Assembly: GCA_017432645.1 (NCBI GenBank)
Contig: JAFRIU010000042.1
Span: forward strand, 1-37,873
Direction of reading: 5' to 3'
DNA length: 37,873 bases
Source: Bacilli bacterium
GTDB lineage: Bacteria > Bacillota_I > Bacilli_A > RF39 > UBA660
Position 1 is the stretch's first letter; each line of letters begins with the position of its first letter. Positions 6,285 through 15,180 of this stretch are shown here, piece by piece. A program made the translations under genes and the position numbers. The notes beneath the pieces were generated by a model, which was given only the letters and a program-made list of their open reading frames with translations, searched no databases and was not told the DNA's origin.

Positions 6285-8970
6285 GAGCTTTTGCTACTTT
6301 CTTTATCTTTTCTATCATTTCTGGAATGGCATTTTTTGTCTTTCCTCCACCTTGCGCAAAGGTTGGACTTCCGCCACCATTTCCTTCTGAAAGAAGAGAG
6401 GCCTCTTTTACTATTTCTCCTGCAGAAATAAAGCAATTACTTTTGGCAATAAAATTGACACTTCCATCTCCTTTTTGATTGATGAAGAAGATAAAGCCTT
6501 TTTTCATTTCATTCATAAGAGTATCGGCAATGCTTTTTAAAAGATTCATTTCTTGATTATCTACTGTCATGATTAATAATTCTATACCATCTATGTTTTC
6601 TATATGATCTTTATAAATATCAAGGTTTTGTAGAGCTAATTTTTCTTTTAATGATTGGTATTTCTTTTCTAGTTGTTTGACTTCTTCTTGTACCGTTTGT
6701 AATTCATTTCTGTGATATACAATATCTTTGTATGATGTTGGCTCTTCATCTGTAATATCCACGTTAAATTCTAGTTTTAAGCCATGTTTTTTTGTCTCTT
6801 CTAGAATTTCTCTTGCTTTCATTAGTTGTTTTAGCTTTTCATCATTATATGGCTGAATAGCCTGATATAGTGCTTTTTCTATTTGTTTTCCAGTAGCTCC
6901 TTCTATACGATAAATGTTACTTCCTTTGGATTCCCAACTATAGATTGCAAGATTACCAATTTCTTTGGTGTTTGCGACATGTGTTCCTCCGCATAATTCA
7001 ATAGATTTTCCTATTTTTACAACACGAACAGTATCACCATACTTTTCACTAAATAAGGCCATTGCTCCTAATTTTTTTGCTTGTTCTAGAGGCATTACTT
7101 CTGTCGATGTAATGATATCTGATTTAATCATATTGTTGGCAAAATGCTCTACTTCGATTAGTTTTTCATCGGTTAATTTTCCAGGATATACAAAGTCAAA
7201 ACGAACTTTTTCATCGTCTACATAACTTCCTGCTTGATGAATCTTTGTTGAAATGATTTGTTGTAGTGCATATTGCAAGATATGAGCACTAGAGTGATTA
7301 GCTTGTATTTTCATACGGCGATCTTTATCTAGGACTAGTTCACATTCTTCTCCCTCAGAAATCGTTCCTTCTAGGAGTTTTAGCTTATGAATATGTTGAC
7401 CATTTGGAGCTTTGAAGACATCAATTACATGAGCTTTAAAGTGTTCTCCTAGGATCATACCTGTATCGCTTACTTGACCTCCGCTTTCAGCATAGAAGCA
7501 GGTCCTTTTTGTGGCAACATAGCAATCTTCACTACTAGAAGATATTTTATTATCTTCAGAGAAAATAGCACTAACCGTACTTTTTAATCGATAAGTATAG
7601 TATACAAATTCACTTGGTTCTACAAATTCTAGTAAGGCTTTCTTTTGACTGGCCATAGAATTTACTATTTTAGCATTCTTTTTGGCAAGCTCTTTTTGGG
7701 CTTTCATGTATTTTTCAAATTCTTCTTTGGAAACACGGAAGCCTAGTTCTTTTAAATATTCTTCTGTTAGTTCAAATGGGAACCCATACGTATCATATAG
7801 TTTGAATGCTTCTTCTCCACTGATTTCTTTTGTCTCAGAGGATTCTACTAGTTCTTTTAAACGTTTCTCTCCTGCTTCCAATGTTTTTAGGAATAGTTTT
7901 TCTTCTTCTATTACTAATGTTTCTACTTCTTTTTCTTTCTCTCTTAGGTATGGGTATGCTTCTTTCATTACTTCTACAACGTCTGTAACTAATTTATATA
8001 AGAATGGACACTCAATTCCCATTGCTTTTCCGTTTCTTACACTTCTTCTTAATAGACGTCTTAGGACATATCCTCTTCCAATATTATCGAAGCTAGCGCC
8101 ATCTGCTAGTGCAAACGTAATCGCTCTAATATGATCTGCAATAATTTTGAATTCTTTTTGACCGGTATAACTGAAACTAGATAATTTTTCTATGTGGGCA
8201 ATAATTGGACGGAATAAATCTGTTTCAAAATTAGAATCTACGTTTTGGAAGATACAGCACCATCTTTCTAGTCCTGCACCAGTATCAATGTTTTTGCTTG
8301 GTAATTCTTGATAGTCCTTTCTTTGAACGCCCTCTTTTGAATTAAATTGACTAAAGACATTGTTCCAGATTTCTACATAGCGTTCCTGATCTTCGTCATT
8401 TTTAAATTTCTCAAAGGCTTGGCCATCTGGATCATATTTTTCTCCTCGGTCAAAGAAAATTTCCGAATCTGGTCCACAAGGACCTTCCCCTATTTCCCAG
8501 AAGTTTTCCTCTAGTGGAATAATATGATCTTCACTTAATCCAACTTGAATCCATTCTTCTTTAGCTTCTTGGTCTTCTGTATATACTGTTACATAGATTA
8601 AGTTTTTATCAATAGCAAAATAGTTTTCGCTAGTTAATAATTCAAAGGCATAAGCGATGGCTTCCTTTTTAAAATAATCTCCTATACTAAAGTTTCCCAT
8701 CATTTCAAAGAAAGTTTGATGTCTTTTCGTGATTCCTACATTATCAATATCATTAGTACGAATACATTTTTGTATATTTACGATTCTTCTACTTTCTGGT
8801 ACTTCTCTACCATCAAAATACTTTTTTAAAGGTGCTACTCCAGCATTAATCCATAATAAACTATCATCTTGAATCGGTATTAATGGGGCACTTTCGTACT
8901 TTTTATGACCTTTCTCTTCAAAAAAGCGAAACCATGTATTTCTTATGTCATCATGACTCATGTATTTCAT
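6277..8970 (-). CDS. alaS: Alanyl-tRNA synthetase
   Basis: Charges tRNA-Ala in the cytosol. The 897-residue product is full length: class II catalytic core at the N-terminus (FFEEKGHKKYESAPLIP, motif 2 region with CIRTNDIDNVG, and motif 3 in GRGYVLRRLLRRSVR), editing domain with metal ligands HSSAH near residue 557 and CGGTH near 660, then a coiled coil (about 735-775) and the C-terminal C-Ala domain ending in GGGSPTFAQGGG. The start is ATG 8970 with AAGGAG 8-9 nt upstream. cmk ends 1 nt before it and holA overlaps its end. The operon leader is a T-box with an alanine specifier, matching this enzyme although alaS is only the third gene. Confidence 0.98.
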   Translation of the reverse strand: MKYMSHDDIRNTWFRFFEEKGHKKYESAPLIPIQDDSLLWINAGVAPLKKYFDGREVPESRRIVNIQKCIRTNDIDNVGITKRHQTFFEMMGNFSIGDYFKKEAIAYAFELLTSENYFAIDKNLIYVTVYTEDQEAKEEWIQVGLSEDHIIPLEENFWEIGEGPCGPDSEIFFDRGEKYDPDGQAFEKFKNDEDQERYVEIWNNVFSQFNSKEGVQRKDYQELPSKNIDTGAGLERWCCIFQNVDSNFETDLFRPIIAHIEKLSSFSYTGQKEFKIIADHIRAITFALADGASFDNIGRGYVLRRLLRRSVRNGKAMGIECPFLYKLVTDVVEVMKEAYPYLREKEKEVETLVIEEEKLFLKTLEAGEKRLKELVESSETKEISGEEAFKLYDTYGFPFELTEEYLKELGFRVSKEEFEKYMKAQKELAKKNAKIVNSMASQKKALLEFVEPSEFVYYTYRLKSTVSAIFSEDNKISSSSEDCYVATKRTCFYAESGGQVSDTGMILGEHFKAHVIDVFKAPNGQHIHKLKLLEGTISEGEECELVLDKDRRMKIQANHSSAHILQYALQQIISTKIHQAGSYVDDEKVRFDFVYPGKLTDEKLIEVEHFANNMIKSDIITSTEVMPLEQAKKLGAMALFSEKYGDTVRVVKIGKSIELCGGTHVANTKEIGNLAIYSWESKGSNIYRIEGATGKQIEKALYQAIQPYNDEKLKQLMKAREILEETKKHGLKLEFNVDITDEEPTSYKDIVYHRNELQTVQEEVKQLEKKYQSLKEKLALQNLDIYKDHIENIDGIELLIMTVDNQEMNLLKSIADTLMNEMKKGFIFFINQKGDGSVNFIAKSNCFISAGEIVKEASLLSEGNGGGSPTFAQGGGKTKNAIPEMIEKIKKVAKAHE

Positions 8971-8971
8971 G

Positions 8972-9619
8972 TTATCTCTCCTTAATGTGTTTTAATATTT
9001 CTTGTGCGACTTCTTCAATCGTAAGATTGGTAGAATCAATATAGATTTGATCCTCAGTACGAGTTAAGGAACCTACTTCTTTATGCATATCATTATAGTC
9101 TCTTTTTCTGATACTTTCTAAGACTTCCTCATAGCTCATTTCTATTCCAGCTTCTTGATTTTGCTTAAATCTTCTTCTAGCTCTTTCTTCTAGAGTAGCA
9201 TCTAAGTAAAATTTATAATCTGCATTGGGAAATACTACCGTTGTGATATCTCTACCTTCCATAATGATGGAGCATCCTTCTGCTAACTTTCTTTGTGATT
9301 TTACCATTTGTTCTCTCACTTCTACAATAGAAGAAATGGGACTTACGACAGTAGATATTTCCTTTGTACGAATTAGTCCGGATACTTCTTCATCATCTAG
9401 AAAGACTTTTCCATTTTCTCCGAATTTTATTTTAATTTTTTTCGTTAACGCAATAATTCCTTCTTTATCTTCTATAGATAGATTGCTTCTTAAAAATGCA
9501 AGGGCAATGCATCTATACATTGCACCGGTATCAATATTCACGATTCCTAAGCGATCGGCTATTATTTTTGTAATGGTTCCCTTACCAGACCCTGCTGGTC
9601 CGTCTATTGCGATAATCAT
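8972..9619 (-). CDS. cmk: Cytidylate kinase
   Basis: Phosphorylates CMP and dCMP to the diphosphates. The 215-residue product has the P-loop GPAGSGKG (residues 6-13), the NMP-binding signature IDTGAMYRC and the EGRDITTVVFPNAD motif with the lid region RARRRFKQNQ. Length is typical (about 220). It starts at ATG 9619 with GGAGGG 5 nt upstream and lies 2 nt after the preceding kinase gene. Second gene of the T-box operon, so supply of CDP/dCDP is placed under alanine-tRNA control. Confidence 0.97.
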   Translation of the reverse strand: MIIAIDGPAGSGKGTITKIIADRLGIVNIDTGAMYRCIALAFLRSNLSIEDKEGIIALTKKIKIKFGENGKVFLDDEEVSGLIRTKEISTVVSPISSIVEVREQMVKSQRKLAEGCSIIMEGRDITTVVFPNADYKFYLDATLEERARRRFKQNQEAGIEMSYEEVLESIRKRDYNDMHKEVGSLTRTEDQIYIDSTNLTIEEVAQEILKHIKER

Positions 9620-9621
9620 GT

Positions 9622-10167
9622 TTACCCTCCGTAATTTTCTTCTGTTCTAACGACTTCTAAGGCCGCAATTTTTAAATCATCTAGTGAACGATTTTCAATT
9701 ACATAATCGAAATCTTGATATTTATCTATTTCATTTTCTGTGATATGTTTTGCTTCTTCATCTGTTAGACAGTTATCATAATTTTTTCTTTCTAGTTTTA
9801 TCGTTATTACTTCTTCATATTTTTCTTTTAGTTTCTCAAATTCATGAATCATTCTAGCATCGGTAATGATAAAGCAATCAAAAAAGTTAGAAAGAATCTC
9901 AATGTCTTCACATAAACGATTTAATAAGAACTCTTTTTTCCCAAGCTTATCTCTAATAATTTCAATTCCCATTTTCTGTAAGAATTCTCTTGGCTTGTCT
10001 TCTTCTCTACCATTCCAGTCAAAATAGGTTCTGGCATAAGAATATAATGGTTCCGTAATATGCATGATACATGGTCGATAACCATAGTCTTTTAATTGCT
10101 CCTTTAAAAAGTTACCAAATGTACTTTTTCCTGTTTTTGCTTTTCCTCCGATTACAAATATTTTCAT
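9622..10167 (-). CDS. P-loop nucleotide kinase, probably deoxynucleoside monophosphate kinase-like
   Basis: A 181-residue P-loop protein with Walker A GGKAKTGKST (residues 7-16). It also shows KPREFLQKMGIEIIRDKLG (about 58-76), which resembles the LQ..GTE..R motif of phage-type deoxynucleotide kinases, and ITDARMIHEFEKLKE (about 104-118), the usual Walker B/adenine region of that family. The start ATG 10167 is set by AAGGAGGG 5 nt upstream; a longer frame to 10185 begins inside the T-box terminator. First gene after the T-box leader and 2 nt from cmk, which agrees with a nucleotide-kinase role. Substrate not determined; a dephospho-CoA-kinase-like or gluconate-kinase-like protein is less likely. 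Confidence 0.75.
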   Translation of the reverse strand: MKIFVIGGKAKTGKSTFGNFLKEQLKDYGYRPCIMHITEPLYSYARTYFDWNGREEDKPREFLQKMGIEIIRDKLGKKEFLLNRLCEDIEILSNFFDCFIITDARMIHEFEKLKEKYEEVITIKLERKNYDNCLTDEEAKHITENEIDKYQDFDYVIENRSLDDLKIAALEVVRTEENYGG

Positions 10168-10183
10168 AATTCCCTCCTTATTC

Positions 10184-10370
10184 AAAAAAAAGATGATACC
10201 CTAAGGAGTGCAAATGCACGGTACCATCCTTTTATTTTCTTTCTTTGATAACGGTCTCCCGAATAAATTCCGAAAGTAGCTTCTTCCTCTTCACTGGATT
10301 CTTTCCACCAACCAGAATCTCTCTATTTAGTATCCGAAGAATACTCCTCTTTCATCCACATTTATTAACT
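10184..10370 (-). ncRNA. T-box leader riboswitch, alanine specifier (GCT)
   Basis: Minus-strand leader of the alaS operon. It shows the Stem I features of a T-box: GGAGTA near the 5' end, the GGTTGGTGG apical segment near 10310, and a specifier loop GAA-GCT-ACT with the Ala codon GCT at 10278-10280. Further on is the T-box sequence AAGGATGGTACCGTGCA near 10218-10232, in which TGGT is complementary to an NCCA end with discriminator A, as in tRNA-Ala. The terminator pairs GATGGTACC with GGTATCATC, with GTGC/GCAC in the upper stem, followed by eight T residues (10184-10191). Uncharged tRNA-Ala should favour the antiterminator and turn on the five downstream genes. Confidence 0.92.
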
Positions 10371-10376
10371 ACATGT

Positions 10377-10405
10377 ATTATAACAAATCCTAATTTTGAA
10401 TTCAA
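10377..10405 (-). promoter_or_regulatory. Promoter of the T-box(Ala) operon
   Basis: Minus strand TTGAAT (10400-10405), 17 bp, TATAAT (10377-10382). It lies between the T-box leader and the stop of the preceding gene, where I see no good terminator. Confidence 0.8.
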
Positions 10406-10425
10406 TCCAAAATTTTAAAATTTAT

Positions 10426-12636
10426 CTATGACTTCTGTGTTGGATCTTCTTTTTTCTCTTGAGGATACATCTTTAGTAGATTTTGATAAAGCTCTTTTTG
10501 TTCTTCTTGGAATTCTTCTGAAACATATTTCAAAGCTTCTGGTGAGTTAGATAGGGCTTCCATTACTAAAATCGGATATTTTACTTGGATACTTCCTGGG
10601 ATATCTCGTAGAACTCTGGCATTAATTCGAATCAAGGTAAGCATAAATTCTAGACCAAGATTTAGCAATTCTGTAGTGGTTAATCCTGTTATGATTCTTG
10701 GTTGTTTCTTCACTAATTCAGCAATAACTTCTCTATCTCTTTTTAGGGAGGCAGGTGCATGATAGAATGCTGTAAATTCTCCTGCTTTTACTGTTTCTAT
10801 AATGATTTCTGGGTGATGTTCGATAACACTTGTTGGTATATCTTCTAGGAATTCAATATTTTTATTTACGGCTTCTATTAATACTTCTGGATATAAATTT
10901 AATACCTCTTCACAAACATATTGAATGAAGAAACCAGATTGCTTAATAATTTTTCCAATTTCTTGTTGATGTGCTATTTGAATTTGTTTTGGTATTTTAG
11001 ATAAAAGCTCACTAGTTTTTTCAGGATGTTTTTCTAGAAATTTCCAGAATGCATCTGTATATAGTTGATTTCCTTTTAGTTCTAGTATTCTTGGTGATAA
11101 GTATTGATATAGTTCTATATCTTTTCCTACGATTCTAATAATATCCTCTACAATTTGATCTTGTACTTCTGCATGAATAAACTCCAAATATCTAGGATTC
11201 TTTTCTAGTATTTCTATGATTTCTTTTAAATACCAAGATTGTGCTTCAGCCGACATATCTGCGATTAGTATATTTTCTCTTTGCAGAATAGAGCGAATCT
11301 CTTCTTTATGTGGCGCTAAAGCTTCTGTAGTTGCATAATGAAGAGCAATGGAAGAACGCTTATGAATGATTAATCTTTCAATTAAATCGTGGTTAGTAAT
11401 TTTTAGTCCATTATCATCTAGTATTTTTCGATTGATGAAAAAGATGGTAATTGCTTCTTCTCCCATTTCTTGTAGTCTACGCCAGTCTTCTTGTATATTT
11501 CGTCTATTGATGACTCTTCCTTGTAATTTGCTTGGCTCATGCCCAAATCCAAACCTACCTGTATATAATAGTAGTAATTCGTCAGCTGTAAGGATTTGAT
11601 GATTTAATGTTTTTTGTCTGATTTCTGAAAGAGTGCGTAAATCTTTTATTTTCTTCATGTTCTCTCTTACTGATCTTGGCTCTAGGAAAGACATTCCTTT
11701 TAATTGCTTTTCAAGAATATCAATCATTTCCTCTTCTAGATTCTGTGAGTGATCAATCCCTCTGATTTCTCCTCCATCTAAGCTGTTCTTCCCCAATAGC
11801 CGGATGGCAATCCTTGGATTGGTATATTTTCCATTTTCATCTTTGGAATAATATACGTAGAAGTCTCCATGGTTTACTTGATTTTTTGCCATTACCAAAC
11901 TGGATTCTGTACACCAACCTGTTCCTTTTCCTTGTAGGGAATCATATAATCTTTGTGCTTCTTCTTCCCTACCCATCTCATATTTAACCCATTTACCTTC
12001 TGTCTGTTCTTTTTTCCTCTTGGTAACTCCTTTTTTATAATCTAGTAAAAGGTTTTTGAATCGGATGTCATTAGCGGCTCTTCTTGTTTCTTTTGCATTT
12101 TTTAAGGCTTCTATTTTAGGAATCATGATTTTCGCACAATAATCCATAAATTCAGGATCAAAATCTAAAAATGGTTCATACGTTTCAGGAGTTCTTTTTT
12201 TATACTTTCCCGTCAATTCATCAATGGATCCTAGATTTATGACTTCGCGTAGGAACCAATATTTGAACCAACTTGGATAAGCAACTCCAGGATCTAGTAA
12301 ATAGTCTAACCATTGTCCTAATGTTTTTCTTTGTTGATTAATCTTACTGTTTTTTTCAGCATCACTCATTCCAATAGGTAAGTTTTCTTTTTTTATGACC
12401 AATCTTTCAAAGTAAATTCCCTTTAGTATGGCTTTTTGCTGTTCCGTTGTAGCAATTTCAAATAAAGTTTGCATTCTTTCTAAGTAGTAACGGATTCGTT
12501 CTTGAAAGCCGGGAACTCTTTTAGCAGCTTCTTCTTCACTCAAATTATATTTTCTAGCAGTTGCATGTACGGATTGTACATAAAGATCTTTATATAGTGT
12601 ATATAGAAATCTTTCATATTCTGTTTTTTTACTCAT
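10426..12636 (-). CDS. Large uncharacterised protein with GWCT motif and helical repeats
   Basis: A 736-residue soluble protein of unknown function. Residues 1-200 are helical and rich in aromatic and charged residues. Residues 231-310 hold the most conserved-looking block: LQGKGTGWCT (W241, C242, T243), HGDFYVYYSKDENG, PRIAIRL and GIDHSQNLE. From memory this resembles a block in uncharacterised proteins of phages and Patescibacteria and, more distantly, PcfJ-like proteins; I could not check it. Residues about 380-720 form degenerate helical repeats of about 25-30 residues (pattern L..EAV.....L..IP..V...HPEIIIE), recalling DUF4116-type repeats. It starts at ATG 12636 with AAGGAG 6 nt upstream, 3 nt after an AI-2E-type membrane protein gene, so they are probably one transcript. 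Confidence 0.8.
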   Translation of the reverse strand: MSKKTEYERFLYTLYKDLYVQSVHATARKYNLSEEEAAKRVPGFQERIRYYLERMQTLFEIATTEQQKAILKGIYFERLVIKKENLPIGMSDAEKNSKINQQRKTLGQWLDYLLDPGVAYPSWFKYWFLREVINLGSIDELTGKYKKRTPETYEPFLDFDPEFMDYCAKIMIPKIEALKNAKETRRAANDIRFKNLLLDYKKGVTKRKKEQTEGKWVKYEMGREEEAQRLYDSLQGKGTGWCTESSLVMAKNQVNHGDFYVYYSKDENGKYTNPRIAIRLLGKNSLDGGEIRGIDHSQNLEEEMIDILEKQLKGMSFLEPRSVRENMKKIKDLRTLSEIRQKTLNHQILTADELLLLYTGRFGFGHEPSKLQGRVINRRNIQEDWRRLQEMGEEAITIFFINRKILDDNGLKITNHDLIERLIIHKRSSIALHYATTEALAPHKEEIRSILQRENILIADMSAEAQSWYLKEIIEILEKNPRYLEFIHAEVQDQIVEDIIRIVGKDIELYQYLSPRILELKGNQLYTDAFWKFLEKHPEKTSELLSKIPKQIQIAHQQEIGKIIKQSGFFIQYVCEEVLNLYPEVLIEAVNKNIEFLEDIPTSVIEHHPEIIIETVKAGEFTAFYHAPASLKRDREVIAELVKKQPRIITGLTTTELLNLGLEFMLTLIRINARVLRDIPGSIQVKYPILVMEALSNSPEALKYVSEEFQEEQKELYQNLLKMYPQEKKEDPTQKS

Positions 12637-12639
12637 TTT

Positions 12640-13815
12640 TTACTCCTTTATTTCTTTTTGTGTTTCTTTTTTTGGGCCAATGATTCCAGTTTGTTCTAAT
12701 ATAAATACCAAAATAACTTTACAGCAAGCAATACATGGGGTTGCGATTACCATTCCAATGATACCAAAGAAATGTTGGAAGATTAGTAATCCTGCCATGA
12801 TGGCAACTGGATGTAGTTTCATTGTATGTCCCATGATTAATGGTTGATAGAAATTATTTTCTAGTAGTTGAACGACTAAAATTGAAATGATCACACACAC
12901 TCCTGTAAGTGGTGATATTGTAAAGCCAACAATTACGGCAGGAAGGGCTCCGATATAGGGACCAAAATATGGAATGATATCGGTAACTGCGCAGAACAAA
13001 GCAAATAAGATTGGTGCTTTCATTCCTGCAATAGAAAGGCCTACTCCTTGAGTAATAAATACTAAAAACATTACTAACAATACTCCTTGTACATAACTTC
13101 TTAAGGAAGTATTGATACGATGAGTTAATTCCTTATAATTCTCTTTCCAAGTTGTTGGAATCAAGGAATAGATGGTGTGGTTTACTTTATCAAAATCAAA
13201 TAATAGATAAAATCCAATCATTAGACCTAAACTAAAATTAAAACCTCCGCTAATAATACTCTTTCCAACGGAAAGTAAATACTTTGGTACATCCGAACCG
13301 ATTCCAAGACCCCATTCTGTAATATTCTTCATTACATTTTCTTTTAGGTTATCTACTTTGACAAGACTTCCTAGGTTTAGTTTTTCAACGAAACCAATAA
13401 TAAAATCTGTAATGTCTTCAAAAATTTTAGGTGCGGCTGTAACAAAGTCTTTTACTTGATATACAAGAGATGGTACGAACAAGTATATGATTAAAAATAA
13501 GGATCCAAGTAGAACCAAATATACTAGGATGCATCCCACAATTCTTGGAAGTTTCCTGCTTTGTAGGGAAGATACTAGAGGTTCAAATAACCAGGCTATT
13601 AGAAAGCCTATGAATATAGGAGAGATTACCATTAGTAGTTCTCCAATATACTTGAAGATATTCCATTCTTTTAAAAGATAGGTTCCTAATAGAATAATAC
13701 AAACAATAGCCATAATATAACCAATATCAATTAGATTCTTTCCTACTCTTAAAATATGGTTTAGACTGGTAATATCTACTTCTTTTTCTTTATTATTCGT
13801 GTGAAAGTGAAACAT
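12640..13815 (-). CDS. AI-2E family transporter (YdiK/YtvI-like membrane protein)
   Basis: A 391-residue integral membrane protein of the AI-2E transporter superfamily, whose members include a proposed autoinducer exporter and Na+/H+ antiporters. About eight hydrophobic segments are visible: two near residues 30-80, one near 90-110, two around 190-240, and a cluster from about 250 to 370. The family signatures VLLVMFLVFITQGVGLSIAG and IPYFGPYIGALPAVIVGF (about 285-305) are clear, as is QLLENNFYQPLIMG (about 320). The N-terminus is cytoplasmic with a His-rich start. Start ATG 13815 follows GGGAGG. It precedes and is likely cotranscribed with the 736-residue GWCT protein. Substrate unknown. Confidence 0.9.
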   Translation of the reverse strand: MFHFHTNNKEKEVDITSLNHILRVGKNLIDIGYIMAIVCIILLGTYLLKEWNIFKYIGELLMVISPIFIGFLIAWLFEPLVSSLQSRKLPRIVGCILVYLVLLGSLFLIIYLFVPSLVYQVKDFVTAAPKIFEDITDFIIGFVEKLNLGSLVKVDNLKENVMKNITEWGLGIGSDVPKYLLSVGKSIISGGFNFSLGLMIGFYLLFDFDKVNHTIYSLIPTTWKENYKELTHRINTSLRSYVQGVLLVMFLVFITQGVGLSIAGMKAPILFALFCAVTDIIPYFGPYIGALPAVIVGFTISPLTGVCVIISILVVQLLENNFYQPLIMGHTMKLHPVAIMAGLLIFQHFFGIIGMVIATPCIACCKVILVFILEQTGIIGPKKETQKEIKE

Positions 13816-13856
13816 TTTGATCCTCCCTTCTATTTATAGTATACCACAACTATTTA

Positions 13857-13885
13857 TTTTCATATAGAAAAAAATAAGATATAAT
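13857..13885 (+). promoter_or_regulatory. Promoter of yigZ
   Basis: TTTTCA (13857-13862), 17 bp, TATAAT (13880-13885). The divergent AI-2E gene has an extended -10, TGGTATACT, at 13838-13846 on the minus strand. Confidence 0.5.
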
Positions 13886-13901
13886 AAATTTAGGTGATGG
13901 A

Positions 13902-14477
13902 ATGAAGTCTATTCAAGAAAATATTCAAAATGAAATCATAATTAAAAACTCTAGATTTCTTACTTATTTAATAGAGTTATCTAGTTCAGATATTTCTCCT
14001 TTTTTAGAAAGTATTAGAAATAAGAATTTGAAAGCTAATCATTATTGTTATGCTTATATTTATGAGAATGAAAAAGGTTGCAGTGATGATGGAGAACCTT
14101 CTAGAACTGCAGGTGCACCTATGCTAAATGTTTTAGAAAGAGAAGAACTTAATCATGTTTTAGCAGTTACTGTTCGTTATTTTGGTGGCATTAAATTAGG
14201 GGCAGGTGGTTTGGTAAGAGCTTATACGAAATCCGTTACGGAAGCATTAAAAAAAGCTTCTTTAGTTGAATTAATTGAGGCATATAAAGTAAAAATTACT
14301 TTTGACTATAAAGATGAAAAACAGATCAACTATTTGGTTGGGGAACAAGCTATTTTACAGAAAGATTATACTTCTACTCCTACTTATATTGTTTTCATTG
14401 AAAAAGAGAAAATTCATTCTTTATATCCTTATTCTTATGAAATTTTAGAAGAATGTTATATGAAAAAAGATTCCTAA
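13902..14477 (+). CDS. yigZ: YigZ/IMPACT family protein
   Basis: A 191-residue UPF0029/IMPACT-type protein of unclear biochemical function; eukaryotic relatives act in translational control. Signature segments are KANHYCYAYIY, GCSDDGEPSRTAGAPML (about 61-77) and LAVTVRYFGGIKLGAGGLVRAY (about 87-108), followed by a C-terminal DUF1949-like half. Slightly shorter than E. coli YigZ (about 204). The start ATG 13902 is preceded by TAGGTGATGG. Single gene on plus between two minus-strand units, with its stop codon in the loop of a bidirectional terminator. Confidence 0.93.
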   Translation: MKSIQENIQNEIIIKNSRFLTYLIELSSSDISPFLESIRNKNLKANHYCYAYIYENEKGCSDDGEPSRTAGAPMLNVLEREELNHVLAVTVRYFGGIKLGAGGLVRAYTKSVTEALKKASLVELIEAYKVKITFDYKDEKQINYLVGEQAILQKDYTSTPTYIVFIEKEKIHSLYPYSYEILEECYMKKDS

Positions 14478-14489
14478 GAATCTTTTTTT
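14463..14489. terminator. Bidirectional terminator between yigZ and sigE
   Basis: AAAAGATTC pairs with GAATCTTTT around CTAA (14474-14477), flanked by A-run and T-run. It overlaps the yigZ stop and the last codon of sigE. Confidence 0.85.
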
Positions 14490-15180
14490 ATGTATGAATT
14501 AATAATTGTAATTTTTTGATCACTTTCTTTTCGATTCTAGATATGTAAGATTGGGAGATTCCTAGCTTGTCAGCAACCTCTTTTTGAGTGTATTCCTCAT
14601 TTCCTAATAGACCATAACGTAAAATCATGATTTCTCTATCTCTTGGCTTTAGAGATAATATTTCTCTAATCATTAATTCTTTATCATCTTGTAATTCTAT
14701 ATTTTTGGGGACCTCATCTTTTTCTGTACCAATCACATCTTCTAAATGTAATTCATTTCCATCTCCATCTAAGGATAATGCTTGATCAATACTTACTTCT
14801 TGCTTTATTTTTTTGTTCTTTCTTAGATACATTAGTATTTCATTATCAATGCAACGAGAGGCATAGGTTGCTAGTTTAATGTTTTTATTACTACTGAACG
14901 TATTGATTCCTTTGATTAGACCAATGCTTCCTATACTTACTAAATCTTCTAAATCTACTCCTGTATTTTCATATTTTTTAGCAAGAAAAACGACTAGTCT
15001 TAAATTATGTTCAATTAATTTATCTTTTGCTTCTTCATCTCCTTTTTCTTTTAGAATGATATAATAATCCTCTTCTTCCTTTGTTAGTGGCTCTGGGAGT
15101 ATATCTGTAGCTCCTAGATAAAAACAACTTCCTACGTGCCTAAATATATGCTTTAAGAATGTTAATATTTTTCTTAACAT
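14488..15180 (-). CDS. sigE: Sporulation sigma factor SigE (pro-sigma-E)
   Basis: Mother-cell RNA polymerase sigma factor of early sporulation. The 230-residue protein begins with a hydrophobic/basic pro-sequence (MLRKILTFLKHIFRH), as expected for membrane-bound pro-sigma-E. YLGATDILPEPLTKEEE then aligns with the region after the processing site. Region 2 shows LIEHNLRLVVFLAKKYENTGVDLEDLVSIGSIGLIKG and the -10-recognising FATYASRCIDNEI-type segment. Region 4 shows SLKPRDREIMILRYGL and a helix-turn-helix TQKEVADKLGISQSYISRIEKK. The start ATG 15180 has AAGGAGGA upstream and overlaps the spoIIGA end by 7 bp, the same order as in Bacillus and Clostridium. SigK is the alternative, but the adjacent spoIIGA makes sigE the better call. 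Confidence 0.95.
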   Translation of the reverse strand: MLRKILTFLKHIFRHVGSCFYLGATDILPEPLTKEEEDYYIILKEKGDEEAKDKLIEHNLRLVVFLAKKYENTGVDLEDLVSIGSIGLIKGINTFSSNKNIKLATYASRCIDNEILMYLRKNKKIKQEVSIDQALSLDGDGNELHLEDVIGTEKDEVPKNIELQDDKELMIREILSLKPRDREIMILRYGLLGNEEYTQKEVADKLGISQSYISRIEKKVIKKLQLLIHT

